A DNA stretch of 64,000 nt from Leptospira sp. WS39.C2 (lineage in GTDB: Bacteria; Spirochaetota; Leptospiria; Leptospirales; Leptospiraceae): the NCBI RefSeq assembly GCF_040833965.1, contig NZ_CP162142.1, positions 1,327,001-1,391,000 of the forward strand, given 5' to 3'. The notes beneath the pieces were generated by a model. It did no database searches, had not been told where the DNA came from, and saw only the letters and a list, made by a program, of their open reading frames with translations. Below are positions 29,399 through 39,881 of this stretch, piece after piece. Position 1 is the stretch's first letter, and every line of letters begins with the position of its first letter. The translations under genes were made by a program, and so were the position numbers.

Positions 29399-30930
29399 CA
29401 GATCCAAATTCCAAAATTGAAATTTTAGACGTAACGTTACGGGATGGGGAACAAACCAATGGGGTTTCGTTTTCTTGGCAACAAAAGCTAAACATCACCA
29501 AACACCTTTTAAAGGATTTAAAAACAGACCGTGTGGAAATTGCCAGTGCGCGTGTGTCTCCAGGGGAGTTTGAAGCCGTTGGGAAAATCATTGAATGGGC
29601 AAAAGCAGAAGGCCTACAGGACCGGATTGAGATCTTAGGATTTGTTGATCAAAACAAAACGGTAGAGTGGATGAAAGGGACTGGTGTAAAGGTCTTAAAC
29701 CTTTTGACAAAAGGGTCACTTAACCACCTAACAAACCAACTTCGAAAGACTCCCGAAGAACATTTTTCCGATATCAAACAAACTGTTGATTTCGCTTGCG
29801 AGGCAGGGATTACAGTCAATGTTTATTTAGAGGACTGGTCGAATGGATACTTACATTCCAGAGACTATGTCATTCAATATTTACAAACTGTTTCAAAGTT
29901 TCCCATCAAACGTTTTTATCTTGCTGACACTTTAGGTGTATTATCGCCAGAAGAAGTAAAAACGGCTGTGACAGATCTTGTCAGTTTATTTCCCAATTTA
30001 TGGTTTGAATTCCATGGACATAATGATTATGACTTAGCGGTTGCAAATTGTCTAGAAGCTGTGAAGGCTGGGGTTCGAGGACTTCATGTTGCTGTGAATG
30101 GTCTTGGAGAACGAGCAGGGAATTCTCCATTAGAAGCTGTGGTGACAGCACTCCATGACAAAACCAAATTTAGAACTTCTGTTGTCGAAAAAGAAATCAC
30201 AAGTTCGTCAAGGTTAGTGGAAGTGTTTTCAGGAAAACGAATTTCGGATAACAGACCCATTGTGGGAGAAGATGTATTCACACAAACGGCAGGTGTCCAT
30301 GCTGATGGAGACAAAAAGGGAAATTTATATGCCAATCCCATCCTTCCCGAACGATTCGGAAGGAGCCGTGTGTATGCACTTGGCAAGTTAGCTGGAAAAG
30401 CTAGTATCACAGAAAACTTAAAACAGTTGGGAATGGTTCTCTCCCCTGAAATTGAAAAGAAGGTACTAACACGAGTGATTGAACTTGGGGACCAAAACAA
30501 AACGGTCACCAAAGAAGATTTACCTTACATCATCTCAGATATCACGGGGGAAAACTTAGAATCTAGTTTTCGGATCGAAACTTGTACGGTCACAAGTGGC
30601 ATTGGAGTGAAACCAAAGGCAGAAGTGAAAGTGAAGTACCAAGGCAAACTTTATGAAGGAAAAGGGGAAGGGGATGGTGGTTATGATGCCTTTATGAATG
30701 CCCTCGGAACCATCTTAAGAACCTTAGAAATCAAAATTCCAAAACTCTTTGATTATGAAGTGAGGATTCCGCCTGGTGGGAATACAAATGCACTTGTGGA
30801 AACTGTCATCACTTGGAAAAAAGAGGGAGACAATCACCCCATCCGCACGATCGGAATTGACTCGGACCAACAAGTTGCCGCCGTCAAAGCCACCGAACGA
30901 ATGTTACATATTATACTTGGGAATGTATGA
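29395..30930 (+). CDS. cimA: (R)-citramalate synthase
   Basis: CimA condenses pyruvate with acetyl-CoA, the first step of the pyruvate route to isoleucine used by Leptospira. The HMGL-like TIM barrel opens with LDVTLRDGEQTNGV (metal and substrate site) and shows FHGHNDYDLAVAN (metal-binding histidines). The signature GVHADGDKKGNLY follows, and the C-terminal LeuA regulatory dimerisation domain covers about residues 390-511. From memory, the middle region is nearly identical to the characterised L. interrogans citramalate synthase, so citramalate rather than 2-isopropylmalate synthesis is preferred. The length of 511 residues fits. It is overlapped by pth at its 3' end (ATGA). Confidence 0.9.
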   Translation: MTDPNSKIEILDVTLRDGEQTNGVSFSWQQKLNITKHLLKDLKTDRVEIASARVSPGEFEAVGKIIEWAKAEGLQDRIEILGFVDQNKTVEWMKGTGVKVLNLLTKGSLNHLTNQLRKTPEEHFSDIKQTVDFACEAGITVNVYLEDWSNGYLHSRDYVIQYLQTVSKFPIKRFYLADTLGVLSPEEVKTAVTDLVSLFPNLWFEFHGHNDYDLAVANCLEAVKAGVRGLHVAVNGLGERAGNSPLEAVVTALHDKTKFRTSVVEKEITSSSRLVEVFSGKRISDNRPIVGEDVFTQTAGVHADGDKKGNLYANPILPERFGRSRVYALGKLAGKASITENLKQLGMVLSPEIEKKVLTRVIELGDQNKTVTKEDLPYIISDITGENLESSFRIETCTVTSGIGVKPKAEVKVKYQGKLYEGKGEGDGGYDAFMNALGTILRTLEIKIPKLFDYEVRIPPGGNTNALVETVITWKKEGDNHPIRTIGIDSDQQVAAVKATERMLHIILGNV

Positions 30931-31493
30931 TACACTTTTTAATTGTTGGTCTTGGAAATCCGGGAGATAAATACAAAAACACCCGCCATAATATTGGGTT
31001 TATGATCTTAGATGCGTTGGCTTCTGAATTTGGTGCCTCCTTTAAAGATGCCAAAAAATATGCAGAAACCACTCATACCTATGACGGGGATAAAATCCAT
31101 TTACTGAAACCCTTGGAGTTTATGAACCTTTCTGGAAAAGCGACCCAAACCCTTGCGAATTTGTATAAAATCCCACCTTCGCAGATCCTCGTGGTCCAAG
31201 ACGAAGTTGATTTGCCATTTGGTAAAATCAAAAACAAAATCGGTGGAGGAACCGCAGGCCATAATGGTCTAAAAGACATCGTGGCAAAACTCGGTTCACA
31301 AGACTTCCATCGTTTGCGTTTTGGTGTGGGCAAACCTGAAAAAGGGGGGATGGAAGTGGCTGACTTTGTTTTGCAAAACTTCCATGCAGAGGAAAAAACA
31401 GAGTTGCAAACACTCATCAAAGACTCCGTTTCCAAAATAGAAGATTGGATTCGAACGAATCGTAACCTGCTATTAAAAGAATCCAAGGCATAA
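30927..31493 (+). CDS. pth: Peptidyl-tRNA hydrolase
   Basis: Pth releases tRNA from peptidyl-tRNAs that drop off the ribosome. The 188 residues show the N-terminal GLGNPGDKYKNTRHNIGF motif with the catalytic His (about residue 20), the FMNLSGK stretch, VQDEVDLPFG with the conserved Asp, and GGTAGHNGLKDI. The gene starts on the ATGA that ends cimA. The length is normal. Nothing unusual apart from its tight coupling to an amino-acid biosynthesis gene. Confidence 0.97.
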   Translation: MIHFLIVGLGNPGDKYKNTRHNIGFMILDALASEFGASFKDAKKYAETTHTYDGDKIHLLKPLEFMNLSGKATQTLANLYKIPPSQILVVQDEVDLPFGKIKNKIGGGTAGHNGLKDIVAKLGSQDFHRLRFGVGKPEKGGMEVADFVLQNFHAEEKTELQTLIKDSVSKIEDWIRTNRNLLLKESKA

Positions 31494-31570
31494 CAAATGA
31501 CGCCAGATTGTATCTTTCAGTTCTTACAACCGATCCAAAAACAATGTCCCACTGCGTGAGAAACATACAA

Positions 31571-32155
31571 ATGACAAAAGAAGAAGACACTTCCATCAAT
31601 CTAAGAACGTTATTTTTTCAAACCATCCTCTCTATTGTGATCGTTCTTGCCATTGTCTTTGGTCTTGCTTATTTTTTCCGAAAGGAACTACTTGGGTTTA
31701 GCGAACACTTTGTACGAATATTCGGCTTCCTCGGTTTATTTATTGGGATGATCCTTTCCGATAGCCTTCCTGCTTTTGTTCCTCCTGATGCATTTCTTGT
31801 TCTTGCTATCACAGGGGAGATGGACCCACTAAAAACCATCTTATCGATGTCAGTTGGGAGTATCATAGGTGGAAGTATTGCTTATTATATCGGCCTATAC
31901 CTCATTCCTAAATTCCATTTGGGTCGTCAGATGGTTTTACACTATGAAGACAAACTCCTGCCATACATTCGTAAATTTGGGTTTGGTGCGGTTGTCCTAA
32001 GTGCTCTCACACCCATCCCGTATTCTTGGATGGCCTATACAGTTGGTACATTTAAGATGCCATTCAGGTTGTTTTTTTTGGGATCTCTTTTTCGGTTTGT
32101 TCGTATCTCTGTTTATTTTTATGCCATGTACATTGGTTGGATCACGGGAGGGTAA
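31571..32155 (+). CDS. VTT/DedA-type inner-membrane protein (YqaA-like)
   Basis: This 194-residue protein has four to five membrane segments and the family features SIIGGSIAYYIG, a long amphipathic middle and the re-entrant ALTPIPYSWMAYTVGTF-type loop with an Arg-containing LFRFVR segment. DedA/VTT proteins move or scramble lipid carriers, and YqaA-like members are less well defined. ATG at 31571 is preferred. Earlier in-frame starts (31508, 31544) add a non-conserved, hydrophilic leader. The preceding 77 bases (31494-31570) hold nothing recognisable. Confidence 0.75.
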   Translation: MTKEEDTSINLRTLFFQTILSIVIVLAIVFGLAYFFRKELLGFSEHFVRIFGFLGLFIGMILSDSLPAFVPPDAFLVLAITGEMDPLKTILSMSVGSIIGGSIAYYIGLYLIPKFHLGRQMVLHYEDKLLPYIRKFGFGAVVLSALTPIPYSWMAYTVGTFKMPFRLFFLGSLFRFVRISVYFYAMYIGWITGG

Positions 32156-32156
32156 A

Positions 32157-32378
32157 TTGGCCGAAGAACGACTATTCCCTAAATCAGTCGACGAAGTGAT
32201 TTTAGAAAAAGTCAGGTTTTTCTTTTTGCCAGATCGGACTGCCGCGTTTGTCAAAAACCTCATCGATGGAAAGGTTTCTGAACGAGCTCTCATCTGTTGC
32301 CATTCCGGTTGTGATGTGTGTAATGAAACCATTTACAACTGTTATATGGCAGTAAAAAAAGAATTGGATTTAAACTAA
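32157..32378 (+). CDS. Cys-rich mini-protein of unknown function
   Basis: This frame of about 73 residues starts at TTG 32157, one base after the stop of the VTT gene, and ends one base before the TTG of rarA. The C-terminal half contains CCHSGCDVCNETIYNC, five cysteines and one histidine in 16 residues, which suggests a small metal-binding or redox site. The N-terminal half is a charged, probably helical, region. There is no signal peptide. Longer versions of the frame reach back to 32001 inside the VTT gene and are unlikely. I do not recognise the family. Its snug fit between two genes supports it being translated. Confidence 0.55.
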   Translation: MAEERLFPKSVDEVILEKVRFFFLPDRTAAFVKNLIDGKVSERALICCHSGCDVCNETIYNCYMAVKKELDLN

Positions 32379-32379
32379 A

Positions 32380-33639
32380 TTGGACTCTTTATTTTCTAAT
32401 TCCAAACAAGTCCCACTTGCCCACTTGGTGCGGCCAAAAACTTGGTCCGAATTTGTGGGCCAAACAAAAGTGGTCTCTGCTTTACAATCCATTACAAAAC
32501 CCACATCCATTTTATTCTATGGTCCCCCAGGTACGGGAAAAACCACCCTCGCACACCTCCTCGCTGAGTCTTGGAAATTGGAAAAACGTTATTTAAGTTG
32601 TGTGACAAGTGGTGTGAAAGAAGTGAGGGAAGTGTTAGAAGAAGGAAAACGACTCGGTACCATTGTCCTTTTTTTGGATGAGATCCACCGATTTTCTTCC
32701 TCCCAACAAGATGCTCTTCTTTCTGCAGTAGAAGAAGGAGAGATCATCCTCATTGCCGCTACTACTGAAAATCCTAGTTTTCGAGTGAACAAAGCCTTAC
32801 TCTCTCGGATGTTAGTTTACCGCCTCACCACTCTCACCGAAGAAGAAGAGGACCAAATTTTTTCTACGTGCCTCGCAAAACAAAACGCCAATCGCACCAT
32901 CCCTGAAGTGGTAAAAGGGGAACTTTTCCGAAGGAGTGCGGGAGATGCAAGAAAACTCCTTGGGTATTTGGAGCGGATCTTAAGTGCCACAAAGGAAGGC
33001 GAAGTGGTTACAGAAGAAAGGTTATCCGTGATCCTTGGGGACACTCTCGTTACTTACGATAAAAATAGCGAAAGCCATTATGATATCATATCTGCCTTTA
33101 TCAAATCCCTTCGTGGCAGTGACCCAGATGCCGCTTTATTTTATCTGGCCCTCATGATCGAAGGTGGGGAAGACCCACTTTTTGTTGCAAGGAGGCTTGT
33201 GATATTCGCAAGCGAAGACGTAGGAAATGCGAGTGTACATGCTTTACCACTTGCCATCGCCACTTGGCAGGCAGTGGAACGAGTCGGAATGCCAGAAGGA
33301 AGGATCCCTCTTGGGCAATGTACAACGTTTCTCGCATCTGCACCAAAATCTAATGCGAGTTATATGGCAATTAATGAAGCTTTAGCCTTTGTGAAAGCCA
33401 GGAATAAGTCGTTTCAGATCCCAAACCACCTGAGGAATGCACCCACTGCCACTCACAAAAACGAAGGTGCTGGTGTTGGTTACAAATACCCTCATGATTT
33501 CCCAGGACATTTCCTGAAAGAACGATACTTCCCAGAGTCCTTTTATCCGAACCCACCAACTTTTTATTCTCCCTCAAACCAAGGGATGGAAAAAAATCTG
33601 AAAGAACAATTGGAAAGGTTGTGGGGGGATCGGTATTGA
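32380..33639 (+). CDS. rarA: Replication-associated recombination protein A (RarA/MgsA AAA+ ATPase)
   Basis: RarA is a clamp-loader-like AAA+ ATPase acting at stalled replication forks. The 419 residues contain the N-terminal RPKTWSEFVGQ motif, Walker A GPPGTGKTT (about residues 49-57), Walker B FLDEIHRF, the sensor-1 ATTENPSF and the MgsA C-terminal tetramerisation domain with ASEDVGNA and GYKYPHDF. Translation begins at TTG 32380 with no clear ribosome-binding site, probably coupled to the upstream mini-protein. The length is slightly shorter than E. coli RarA (447). Confidence 0.94.
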   Translation: MDSLFSNSKQVPLAHLVRPKTWSEFVGQTKVVSALQSITKPTSILFYGPPGTGKTTLAHLLAESWKLEKRYLSCVTSGVKEVREVLEEGKRLGTIVLFLDEIHRFSSSQQDALLSAVEEGEIILIAATTENPSFRVNKALLSRMLVYRLTTLTEEEEDQIFSTCLAKQNANRTIPEVVKGELFRRSAGDARKLLGYLERILSATKEGEVVTEERLSVILGDTLVTYDKNSESHYDIISAFIKSLRGSDPDAALFYLALMIEGGEDPLFVARRLVIFASEDVGNASVHALPLAIATWQAVERVGMPEGRIPLGQCTTFLASAPKSNASYMAINEALAFVKARNKSFQIPNHLRNAPTATHKNEGAGVGYKYPHDFPGHFLKERYFPESFYPNPPTFYSPSNQGMEKNLKEQLERLWGDRY

Positions 33640-33717
33640 GAGTTTATCTCAAAAATTGGTGATTTCTCCTCGAATCTCGAAAAATACACGAAAACAAAGG
33701 GGAAATTCTTTCTCATC

Positions 33718-33756
33718 TTGACAACTAACCCCTTTCGTGAGAGCATTTTCATACAT
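33718..33756 (+). promoter_or_regulatory. Weak promoter candidate before the nuo operon
   Basis: A perfect TTGACA (33718-33723) lies in the 97-115-base gap between rarA and nuoA, the only gap ahead of the NDH-1 operon. A good -10 is not obvious: GAGCAT at 17-base spacing is poor and CATACA (33750-33755) is too far. The assignment rests on the -35 match and position only. Confidence 0.25.
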
Positions 33757-34132
33757 GGGATCCGCACCGGATAGTTTTGCACCAATCCTCTTACAACTTT
33801 TGCTCGGAGTCGGTTTCTCCGCTCTGATCTTATCACTCGCCTTTCTTTTGAACCCAAAGAAAAAATCAAAACCACAAGATACCTTTGAATGTGGGGTTAC
33901 GTATTATGGGGATGCTCGAGGACTTTTTAATATCAAGTTTTACTTGGTAGCTGTCCTTTTTATCCTCTTTGATATTGAAGCTGTGTTTTTATACCCTTGG
34001 GCTGTGAATCTAATTGGATTCAAAGAAGCGGGACTAGGCACGTTTTTTCTTTTTGAAATGTTTTTCTTTTTACTCATCCTTGTGGTGGGTCTATACTATA
34101 TCTGGAAAAAAGGAGCACTGGAATGGGATTAA
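33755..34132 (+). CDS. nuoA: NADH-quinone oxidoreductase subunit A
   Basis: NuoA is a small membrane subunit of complex I near the quinone site. Three helices are visible (about residues 10-30, 60-82 and 92-115), and the family motif [12 protein letters not shown] plus [12 protein letters not shown] are present. ATG 33755 gives 125 residues, close to the family norm. GTG 33737 would add six residues; a GAGAG sequence 11 bases before the ATG is the better, though distant, ribosome-binding site. The 3' end overlaps nuoB by ten bases. Confidence 0.93.
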   Translation: MGSAPDSFAPILLQLLLGVGFSALILSLAFLLNPKKKSKPQDTFECGVTYYGDARGLFNIKFYLVAVLFILFDIEAVFLYPWAVNLIGFKEAGLGTFFLFEMFFFLLILVVGLYYIWKKGALEWD

Positions 34133-34683
34133 CAGAAACATTATCCAAGCCAGGTGAGATGTTTGGTGACATGTTCCAAGTTGCCACACTCGACAATGTC
34201 GTACAGTGGGGGCAAAGTTTCTCTTTATGGCCTTATCCTTTTGCAACCGCTTGTTGTGGGATTGAATACATGAGCACTGCTTGTGCTGATTATGACATCG
34301 CCCGTTTTGGAGCAGAACGACCTTCCTTTTCTCCACGCCAAGCCGACATGATTTTAGTACTCGGAACCATCACTTATAAAATGGCTCCCGTCTTACGCCA
34401 GATATACGACCAGTTGGCAGAACCTAAATTTGTAATCTCTGTGGGAGCTTGTGCTTCTTCCGGTGGGATGTTTCACACCTACGGCGTGTTACAAGGTGTA
34501 GACCGAATCCTTCCGGTGGATGTTTATGTCCCTGGTTGCCCACCAAGACCAGAAGCAATCCTAGATGCTCTTGTGAAGTTACAAAAAAAAGTCCAAACAC
34601 AAGGATTGGAAGCACGCCGCCAAGAAGTCATGAAAAAGATCCAAGAGATCAACGAACGTAACAAACCCCTCGTAGTGGCATGA
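34123..34683 (+). CDS. nuoB: NADH-quinone oxidoreductase subunit B
   Basis: NuoB carries the terminal [4Fe-4S] cluster N2, which reduces quinone. The adjacent cysteines in [12 protein letters not shown], the VGACASSGG cysteine and the Cys in VPGCPPRPE supply the expected four ligands. The 186 residues match the family. The start lies inside nuoA and the stop overlaps the nuoC ATG (ATGA). Confidence 0.97.
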   Translation: MGLTETLSKPGEMFGDMFQVATLDNVVQWGQSFSLWPYPFATACCGIEYMSTACADYDIARFGAERPSFSPRQADMILVLGTITYKMAPVLRQIYDQLAEPKFVISVGACASSGGMFHTYGVLQGVDRILPVDVYVPGCPPRPEAILDALVKLQKKVQTQGLEARRQEVMKKIQEINERNKPLVVA

Positions 34684-35201
34684 AAGAAAAACTGACCGAA
34701 TTTATCCAAACTCGATTTAACGATAGTTTACTCCCGCAAAGGGACATAAACACGAATCTCCTTTACTTTAGCATCAAAAAGGAAAGCCTGCCTACCGTTG
34801 TACAGACGTTAAAGGATGATCCAGAGTTTGCTTTTACTTTTTTGAACGACCTTACTTCCATCGATTGGTTAGGGAAACGGGAACCAAGATTTGAAGTGGT
34901 GTATCTCCTTCGATCTCCCAAAAACAACCACTTCCGATTCCAACTCCGTGTTCCTGTGGGAGAAGGGGAACCTGTACCAAGCATTTCGGGAATTTTCCCT
35001 GCAGCCAATTGGCCAGAAAGAGAAGTTTATGATCTTATGGGGATTTCATTTTCAAACCACCCAAGAATGGAACGACTCATTATGCCTGATAATTTTGTTG
35101 GCCACCCACTCAGGAAAGACTACCCACTCGAAGGCCCAGGCCAAGATTATCTCATCGAGGATTTACTGACCATTCACGTAGAAGAGGATATTACCGATTA
35201 G
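34680..35201 (+). CDS. nuoC: NADH-quinone oxidoreductase subunit C
   Basis: NuoC is a peripheral-arm scaffold subunit of complex I. The 173 residues show the typical [12 protein letters not shown] core, the signature [18 protein letters not shown] and [11 protein letters not shown] near the C-terminus. It is not fused to NuoD, unlike in E. coli. The start overlaps the nuoB stop and the stop lies 16 bases before nuoD. Confidence 0.96.
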   Translation: MKEKLTEFIQTRFNDSLLPQRDINTNLLYFSIKKESLPTVVQTLKDDPEFAFTFLNDLTSIDWLGKREPRFEVVYLLRSPKNNHFRFQLRVPVGEGEPVPSISGIFPAANWPEREVYDLMGISFSNHPRMERLIMPDNFVGHPLRKDYPLEGPGQDYLIEDLLTIHVEEDITD

Positions 35202-35217
35202 TCGGTAAACAATCATT

Positions 35218-36438
35218 ATGGTAATGTACGAAAAAACAGCCGAACACTTCGGCCAGAAATTCAAAGACCTACCAGAAGGTCATTTACTTGTTAACTTAGG
35301 ACCAAGCCATCCAGCTACTCATGGAATTTTACAAAACGTAATCCAAATTGATGGAGAACGAGTTGTCGATACAGAGTCTGTGATTGGGTATGTGCACCGT
35401 TGTTTTGAAAAGTTAGGAGAGAGATACGACTACAACCAGTTTTTGGTTTGTACGGATCGTATGAACTATGTATCCACTCCTCTGAACAATATTGGTTGGA
35501 TTCTCACCGTTGAAAAAATGATGCAAATCCAAGTCCCGGATCGTGTGACTTACGTTCGAATGATCATCTCCGAACTTTCCAGGATCATGGACCATATCAT
35601 TTGTAATGGGATTATGGGTGTGGACCTTGGGGCCTTTTCTGGACTTTTACACCTTTTCCACCACCGAGAAAACATTTACCAAATTTTAGAGAAACTCACG
35701 GGAGCACGCCTCACGACCACCTTTTGCCGAGTGGGGGGAATGGAACGAGATATTTACCCTGAATTCCAAACAGAAATCAAACTCATTCTAAAAGGCTTAA
35801 AACCGGCGTTAGACGAATTTGAAGAACTCCTCATTCGTAATAAAATCTTCAATGAAAGGACAAAAGGCATTGGTGGGATTTCAGCAGAACGTGCCATTGC
35901 TTATGGATTCTCTGGTCCGAATTTACGGGCAGCAGGGGTTCCTTGGGACGTGAGAAAAAATGACCCTTATATGTTTTATGATAAAGTGGATTTTGACATT
36001 CCTGTAGGAGAAGACGGATCCGCCCTTGACCGAACGCTTGTTCGTATGGAAGAGATGCGCCAGTCCATGCGAATCATCGAACAGCTGATCGATGGCATCC
36101 CTGAAGGACCTTATCATGCTGATGTTCCACATACCTTCCTCCCTCCAAAAGACCGTGTTTACAATAATATGGAAGAGCTCATTTACCATTTTAAAATCAT
36201 CATGCATGGAGTGAAAGTTCCACAAGGGGAATACTACCATGCAACGGAAGCTGCTAATGGAGAACTTGGTTTTTATGTAGTTTCCGAAGGAGAAAAATCT
36301 CCTTGGCGGGTTCACGTAAGACGCCCTTGTTTTTGGTATTACCAAGCCTTCCCTGAGATGGTAAAAGGTGGGTTATTGGCAGATACCATTGCGACTATGT
36401 CCTCACTCAATGTCATTGCAGGGGAGCTTGATTGTTAA
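35218..36438 (+). CDS. nuoD: NADH-quinone oxidoreductase subunit D
   Basis: NuoD (49-kDa subunit) forms the quinone-reduction chamber with NuoB. The 406 residues include the N-terminal [11 protein letters not shown] motif, the [11 protein letters not shown] segment and the C-terminal LDC ending that resembles the processed large subunit of related hydrogenases. TAATG at 36436-36440 couples its stop to the nuoE start. The length is normal for a stand-alone NuoD. Confidence 0.97.
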   Translation: MVMYEKTAEHFGQKFKDLPEGHLLVNLGPSHPATHGILQNVIQIDGERVVDTESVIGYVHRCFEKLGERYDYNQFLVCTDRMNYVSTPLNNIGWILTVEKMMQIQVPDRVTYVRMIISELSRIMDHIICNGIMGVDLGAFSGLLHLFHHRENIYQILEKLTGARLTTTFCRVGGMERDIYPEFQTEIKLILKGLKPALDEFEELLIRNKIFNERTKGIGGISAERAIAYGFSGPNLRAAGVPWDVRKNDPYMFYDKVDFDIPVGEDGSALDRTLVRMEEMRQSMRIIEQLIDGIPEGPYHADVPHTFLPPKDRVYNNMEELIYHFKIIMHGVKVPQGEYYHATEAANGELGFYVVSEGEKSPWRVHVRRPCFWYYQAFPEMVKGGLLADTIATMSSLNVIAGELDC

Positions 36439-36926
36439 TGGCGTATCAATTTTCACAAGAATCGGAAAAACGTTTCCAAAGACTCATCCCACAATTTCCA
36501 AGCAAACGTTCTCTCATTTTGCCTTGTCTCTTTTTGTTACAAACTGACAAAGGTTTTGTGGATACAGAAGGGATGCAGTACATAGCCGATCGCATTGGCG
36601 CACCAGTATCCCTCGCACAAGTTCACGGTGTAGCAACGTTTTACACCATGTACAATAAAAAACCTGTTGGAAAACTCCACATCCAAATTTGCGCAAATAT
36701 CTCTTGTTATCTGGCAGGTTCTGATTCCATCACAGAACATGTTTGTTCCAAATTGGGAATAAAAAAAGGGGAAACCACAAAGGACAAAAAATACACTGTG
36801 GATGAAGTGCAGTGCCTTGGCGCTTGTGGGTTTGGACCTGTGGCTCAGATCAATGACAAATACTATGAAAATTTAACTCCAGAATCCATCGAAAAGATTC
36901 TTTCTGAATTGGAAAAAGAAGGATAA
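36438..36926 (+). CDS. nuoE: NADH-quinone oxidoreductase subunit E
   Basis: NuoE holds the [2Fe-2S] cluster N1a of the NADH-input module. A thioredoxin-like fold is expected, and the ligands C-x4-C (CANISC) and C-x3-C (CLGAC) are present. The 162 residues are typical. The start ATG at 36438 shares a base with the nuoD stop; a TTG six bases upstream is less likely. nuoF follows after one base. Confidence 0.96.
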   Translation: MAYQFSQESEKRFQRLIPQFPSKRSLILPCLFLLQTDKGFVDTEGMQYIADRIGAPVSLAQVHGVATFYTMYNKKPVGKLHIQICANISCYLAGSDSITEHVCSKLGIKKGETTKDKKYTVDEVQCLGACGFGPVAQINDKYYENLTPESIEKILSELEKEG

Positions 36927-36927
36927 C

Positions 36928-38199
36928 ATGGGACTTAAAACCTTACTCACAACACATATTGGTGCCGGAGATTCTCATACATTAAAACACTACCAATCGG
37001 TGGGTGGGTATGAAAGTTTAAAAAAAGCAATTTCAGAAATGACCGCAGAACAAATCGTAAACGATGTCAAAAATTCAGGGCTTCGTGGTCGTGGTGGAGC
37101 CGGGTTTCCAACAGGAAACAAATGGGGATTCATCCCAAAAACAGAAAAACCGAAATACTTAATTTGTAATGGGGACGAAGGGGAACCAGGTACTTTCAAA
37201 GACCGGATGCTCCTCGAACGTTTTCCACACATGCTCATTGAAGGCATGATCATTGCCGCAAAAGCCATCGACTCCCACCAAGGTTACATCTATATCCGAG
37301 GTGAATTCCACAAAGGGATTCGGATTGTAGAAACCGCAGTGGAAGAGGCATACAAAGCAGGACTTCTTGGGAAAAACGTCTTAGGCCTTGGGTATGATTT
37401 TGATTTGGCTGTGTATTCTGGTGCAGGTGCTTATATCTGCGGAGAAGAGTCAGCTCTCATCAATTCTCTCGAAGGTCGGAGGGGCCACCCACGCCTCAAA
37501 CCCCCTTTCCCAGCAGTATCGGGATTGTATGCCTGTCCAACCGTTGTGAACAATGTGGAAACCTTTTGTAATGTCCCACATATCATCCGTATGACGGGCG
37601 AAGAATACAAAAAAATTGGGACAGAAAAATCACCTGGGACTAGACTTTTTGCAGTCAGCGGGCATGTGAAAAAACCTGGGATTTATGAAGTGGAAATGGG
37701 AACTCCTATGAAGGAACTCATCTACGACATCTGCGGTGGGATCAAAAACGACAAATCCTTAAAAGCAGTAATCCCTGGTGGAAGTTCCTCACCGATTTTA
37801 ACGGCAGAAGAAGCGATGACGGCAACAATGGACTATGAATCCATTGCTTCCCTCAAATCCATGTTAGGTTCTGGGGCTGTGATCATTTTATCGGAAGAAA
37901 CAGATCTCGTGGAAACCACATACCGATTGGCAGAATTTTATTCTCATGAATCTTGTGGGCAGTGTACACCATGTCGGGAAGGTACACACTGGGTCAAAGA
38001 CCTTCTGCATAAAATCAAAGTGGGAGAGGGGACAGAAAAAGATGTAGAACTCATCTTTTCACTTTCTCGAAATATGGAAGGTGGGACCACCATTTGTCCG
38101 TTAGCGGATGCTTGTGTGATGGCAGTTCGGCCTACAATGACGAAATTTAAGGAAGAGTTTTCTCTTCGATTGAAAAAGGAAGTGAGTGTTTCTCACTAA
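36928..38199 (+). CDS. nuoF: NADH-quinone oxidoreductase subunit F
   Basis: NuoF binds NADH and FMN and carries [4Fe-4S] cluster N3. The 423 residues show the glycine-rich NADH site [13 protein letters not shown], the FMN-site [23 protein letters not shown] and the cluster ligands in [11 protein letters not shown] plus a distal Cys in [10 protein letters not shown]. Its presence shows that the complex should accept electrons from NADH. In most NDH-1 operons nuoG follows here; instead nuoH starts 16 bases after this stop. Confidence 0.97.
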   Translation: MGLKTLLTTHIGAGDSHTLKHYQSVGGYESLKKAISEMTAEQIVNDVKNSGLRGRGGAGFPTGNKWGFIPKTEKPKYLICNGDEGEPGTFKDRMLLERFPHMLIEGMIIAAKAIDSHQGYIYIRGEFHKGIRIVETAVEEAYKAGLLGKNVLGLGYDFDLAVYSGAGAYICGEESALINSLEGRRGHPRLKPPFPAVSGLYACPTVVNNVETFCNVPHIIRMTGEEYKKIGTEKSPGTRLFAVSGHVKKPGIYEVEMGTPMKELIYDICGGIKNDKSLKAVIPGGSSSPILTAEEAMTATMDYESIASLKSMLGSGAVIILSEETDLVETTYRLAEFYSHESCGQCTPCREGTHWVKDLLHKIKVGEGTEKDVELIFSLSRNMEGGTTICPLADACVMAVRPTMTKFKEEFSLRLKKEVSVSH

Positions 38200-38214
38200 A
38201 GGTCACCAAATACG

Positions 38215-39285
38215 ATGGACTGGGCTTTAATACTTGCTTGGGGGATTAAAATCCTCTCTTTGTTTTTTGTAATCTTAACTGGTGTGGCGTATTATACGCT
38301 CGCTGAACGTAAGTTTGCTGGATTTATCCAGGACAGACCAGGACCTAATCGTGCGGGTCCTTTTGGAATTTTCCAACCATTGGCGGATGGGATTAAGTTC
38401 ATCGCCAAAGAAGAAATATTCCCAAAAAATGTATCAAAGGGAATGTATCTCCTTGCTCCCACAATCTCTATGACTTGTGCGATTATGGCTTGGGCTGTGA
38501 TTCCCTTTGGTGGGACTCTTCCTGCACCAGAGTGGTTAACCACGCTTACGGGTGTTACAACCATCGACTTACAAATTGCAAACCCTGACTCTGGGGTTTT
38601 GTATCTGCTTGCGATTTCCTCTTTGTCTGTATATGGAATTATGATTGCAGGTTGGTCCAGTAACAACAAATATTCGTTACTTGGTGGTGTTCGGTCGACT
38701 GCTCAGATGATCAGTTACGAACTTCCCATGGGACTATCCATTGTTTCCATTGTGATCATGACAGGCTCACTCAAACTCACAGACATCAGTGACTCTCAAA
38801 AAGACATGTGGAATATCCTCTCCCCTCCAGGATTAGTTGCCTTTTTTATCTATGTGACAGCCATGTTTGCGGAAACAAACCGATTGCCTTTTGATCTAGC
38901 AGAAGCCGAGTCAGAACTTGTGGTGGGTTTTCATACGGAGTATGGTGCTTTTAAGTTTGCTTTATTCTTTTTGGCAGAATACATGAATATGATCACCATG
39001 TCATGCCTTACCACCTTACTTTTCTTTGGTGGTTATAATGTTCCGTTCCAATTGGGTGCGGGTTCACCATACCAAGCCTTCATTGGACTTGGGTTTTTTG
39101 TTTTAAAAGTCTTGTTTTTTGCCTTTTTGTTCATTTGGGTACGTTGGACACTTCCCAGGTTTCGTTATGACCAACTCATGAAACTCGGTTGGAAAAAGAT
39201 GATCCCTTGGGGGCTCTTTGTTGTCATGTTTGCTTCCATCTACACGGTGTATTGGAAAGAAGGATGGATGAAATTATTTATATGA
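38215..39285 (+). CDS. nuoH: NADH-quinone oxidoreductase subunit H
   Basis: NuoH joins the peripheral arm to the membrane arm and lines the quinone tunnel. About eight hydrophobic helices fill the 356 residues. The signatures [17 protein letters not shown] and [15 protein letters not shown], with its conserved acidic cluster, are present. The gene follows nuoF with a 15-base gap that leaves no room for nuoG. Its stop overlaps the nuoJ ATG by four bases, which excludes nuoI at its usual place. Confidence 0.97.
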   Translation: MDWALILAWGIKILSLFFVILTGVAYYTLAERKFAGFIQDRPGPNRAGPFGIFQPLADGIKFIAKEEIFPKNVSKGMYLLAPTISMTCAIMAWAVIPFGGTLPAPEWLTTLTGVTTIDLQIANPDSGVLYLLAISSLSVYGIMIAGWSSNNKYSLLGGVRSTAQMISYELPMGLSIVSIVIMTGSLKLTDISDSQKDMWNILSPPGLVAFFIYVTAMFAETNRLPFDLAEAESELVVGFHTEYGAFKFALFFLAEYMNMITMSCLTTLLFFGGYNVPFQLGAGSPYQAFIGLGFFVLKVLFFAFLFIWVRWTLPRFRYDQLMKLGWKKMIPWGLFVVMFASIYTVYWKEGWMKLFI

Positions 39286-39881
39286 ACCTAGAAACTTCAC
39301 CATCTCTTTTGCTTTTTGTGTTTTTTGGAACAGTGACTGTGATCACGGCGTTAAGTGTGATTTTCCAAAAAAATCCAGTGGTTTCGGCTGTATCTCTCGT
39401 CTTTACCTTTTTTTCCCTCGCAGGGATTTATGGGATTATGGGAGCCTTATTTATTGCCACCATGCAGGTGTTAGTATATGCGGGTGCCATTATGGTGCTT
39501 GTTGTGTTTGTTCTGATGTTACTTTCCCAAAGGGCAGAAACACTCTCTCGTTACCGCAAACACCCAGTTCGTTTGGTTTTATTAACCGTATTTGTGATCG
39601 GATTTTTTTTCCTACTATATTCTGCACTCACTACCGGTGTCCCTCATTCGGAACAAATGGGAAAAGGTTATGAGAATGCGGAGTATTCCTTCCCCATCCA
39701 AGGAACAGCCACTGTGAATGCCAAGGGGAATGTTGCCACTGTTGGTGCATCCACCTATTTGGATTACCTTTTGCCTTTTGAAATGATTTCTATCTTACTT
39801 CTTGTGGCAGTGCTTGGGGCAGTGATCCTTGCCAAAAAGAAACTCACAGAAGTAAACCAAACAAAGGATACGGTTTTATGA
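39282..39881 (+). CDS. nuoJ: NADH-quinone oxidoreductase subunit J
   Basis: NuoJ is a membrane subunit next to NuoK and NuoA. Five hydrophobic helices are seen in 199 residues, with the conserved [21 protein letters not shown] helix and the [15 protein letters not shown] helix. ATG 39282 overlaps the nuoH stop; a longer frame from 39189 lies inside nuoH and is not needed. The stop overlaps the nuoK ATG. Confidence 0.94.
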   Translation: MNLETSPSLLLFVFFGTVTVITALSVIFQKNPVVSAVSLVFTFFSLAGIYGIMGALFIATMQVLVYAGAIMVLVVFVLMLLSQRAETLSRYRKHPVRLVLLTVFVIGFFFLLYSALTTGVPHSEQMGKGYENAEYSFPIQGTATVNAKGNVATVGASTYLDYLLPFEMISILLLVAVLGAVILAKKKLTEVNQTKDTVL

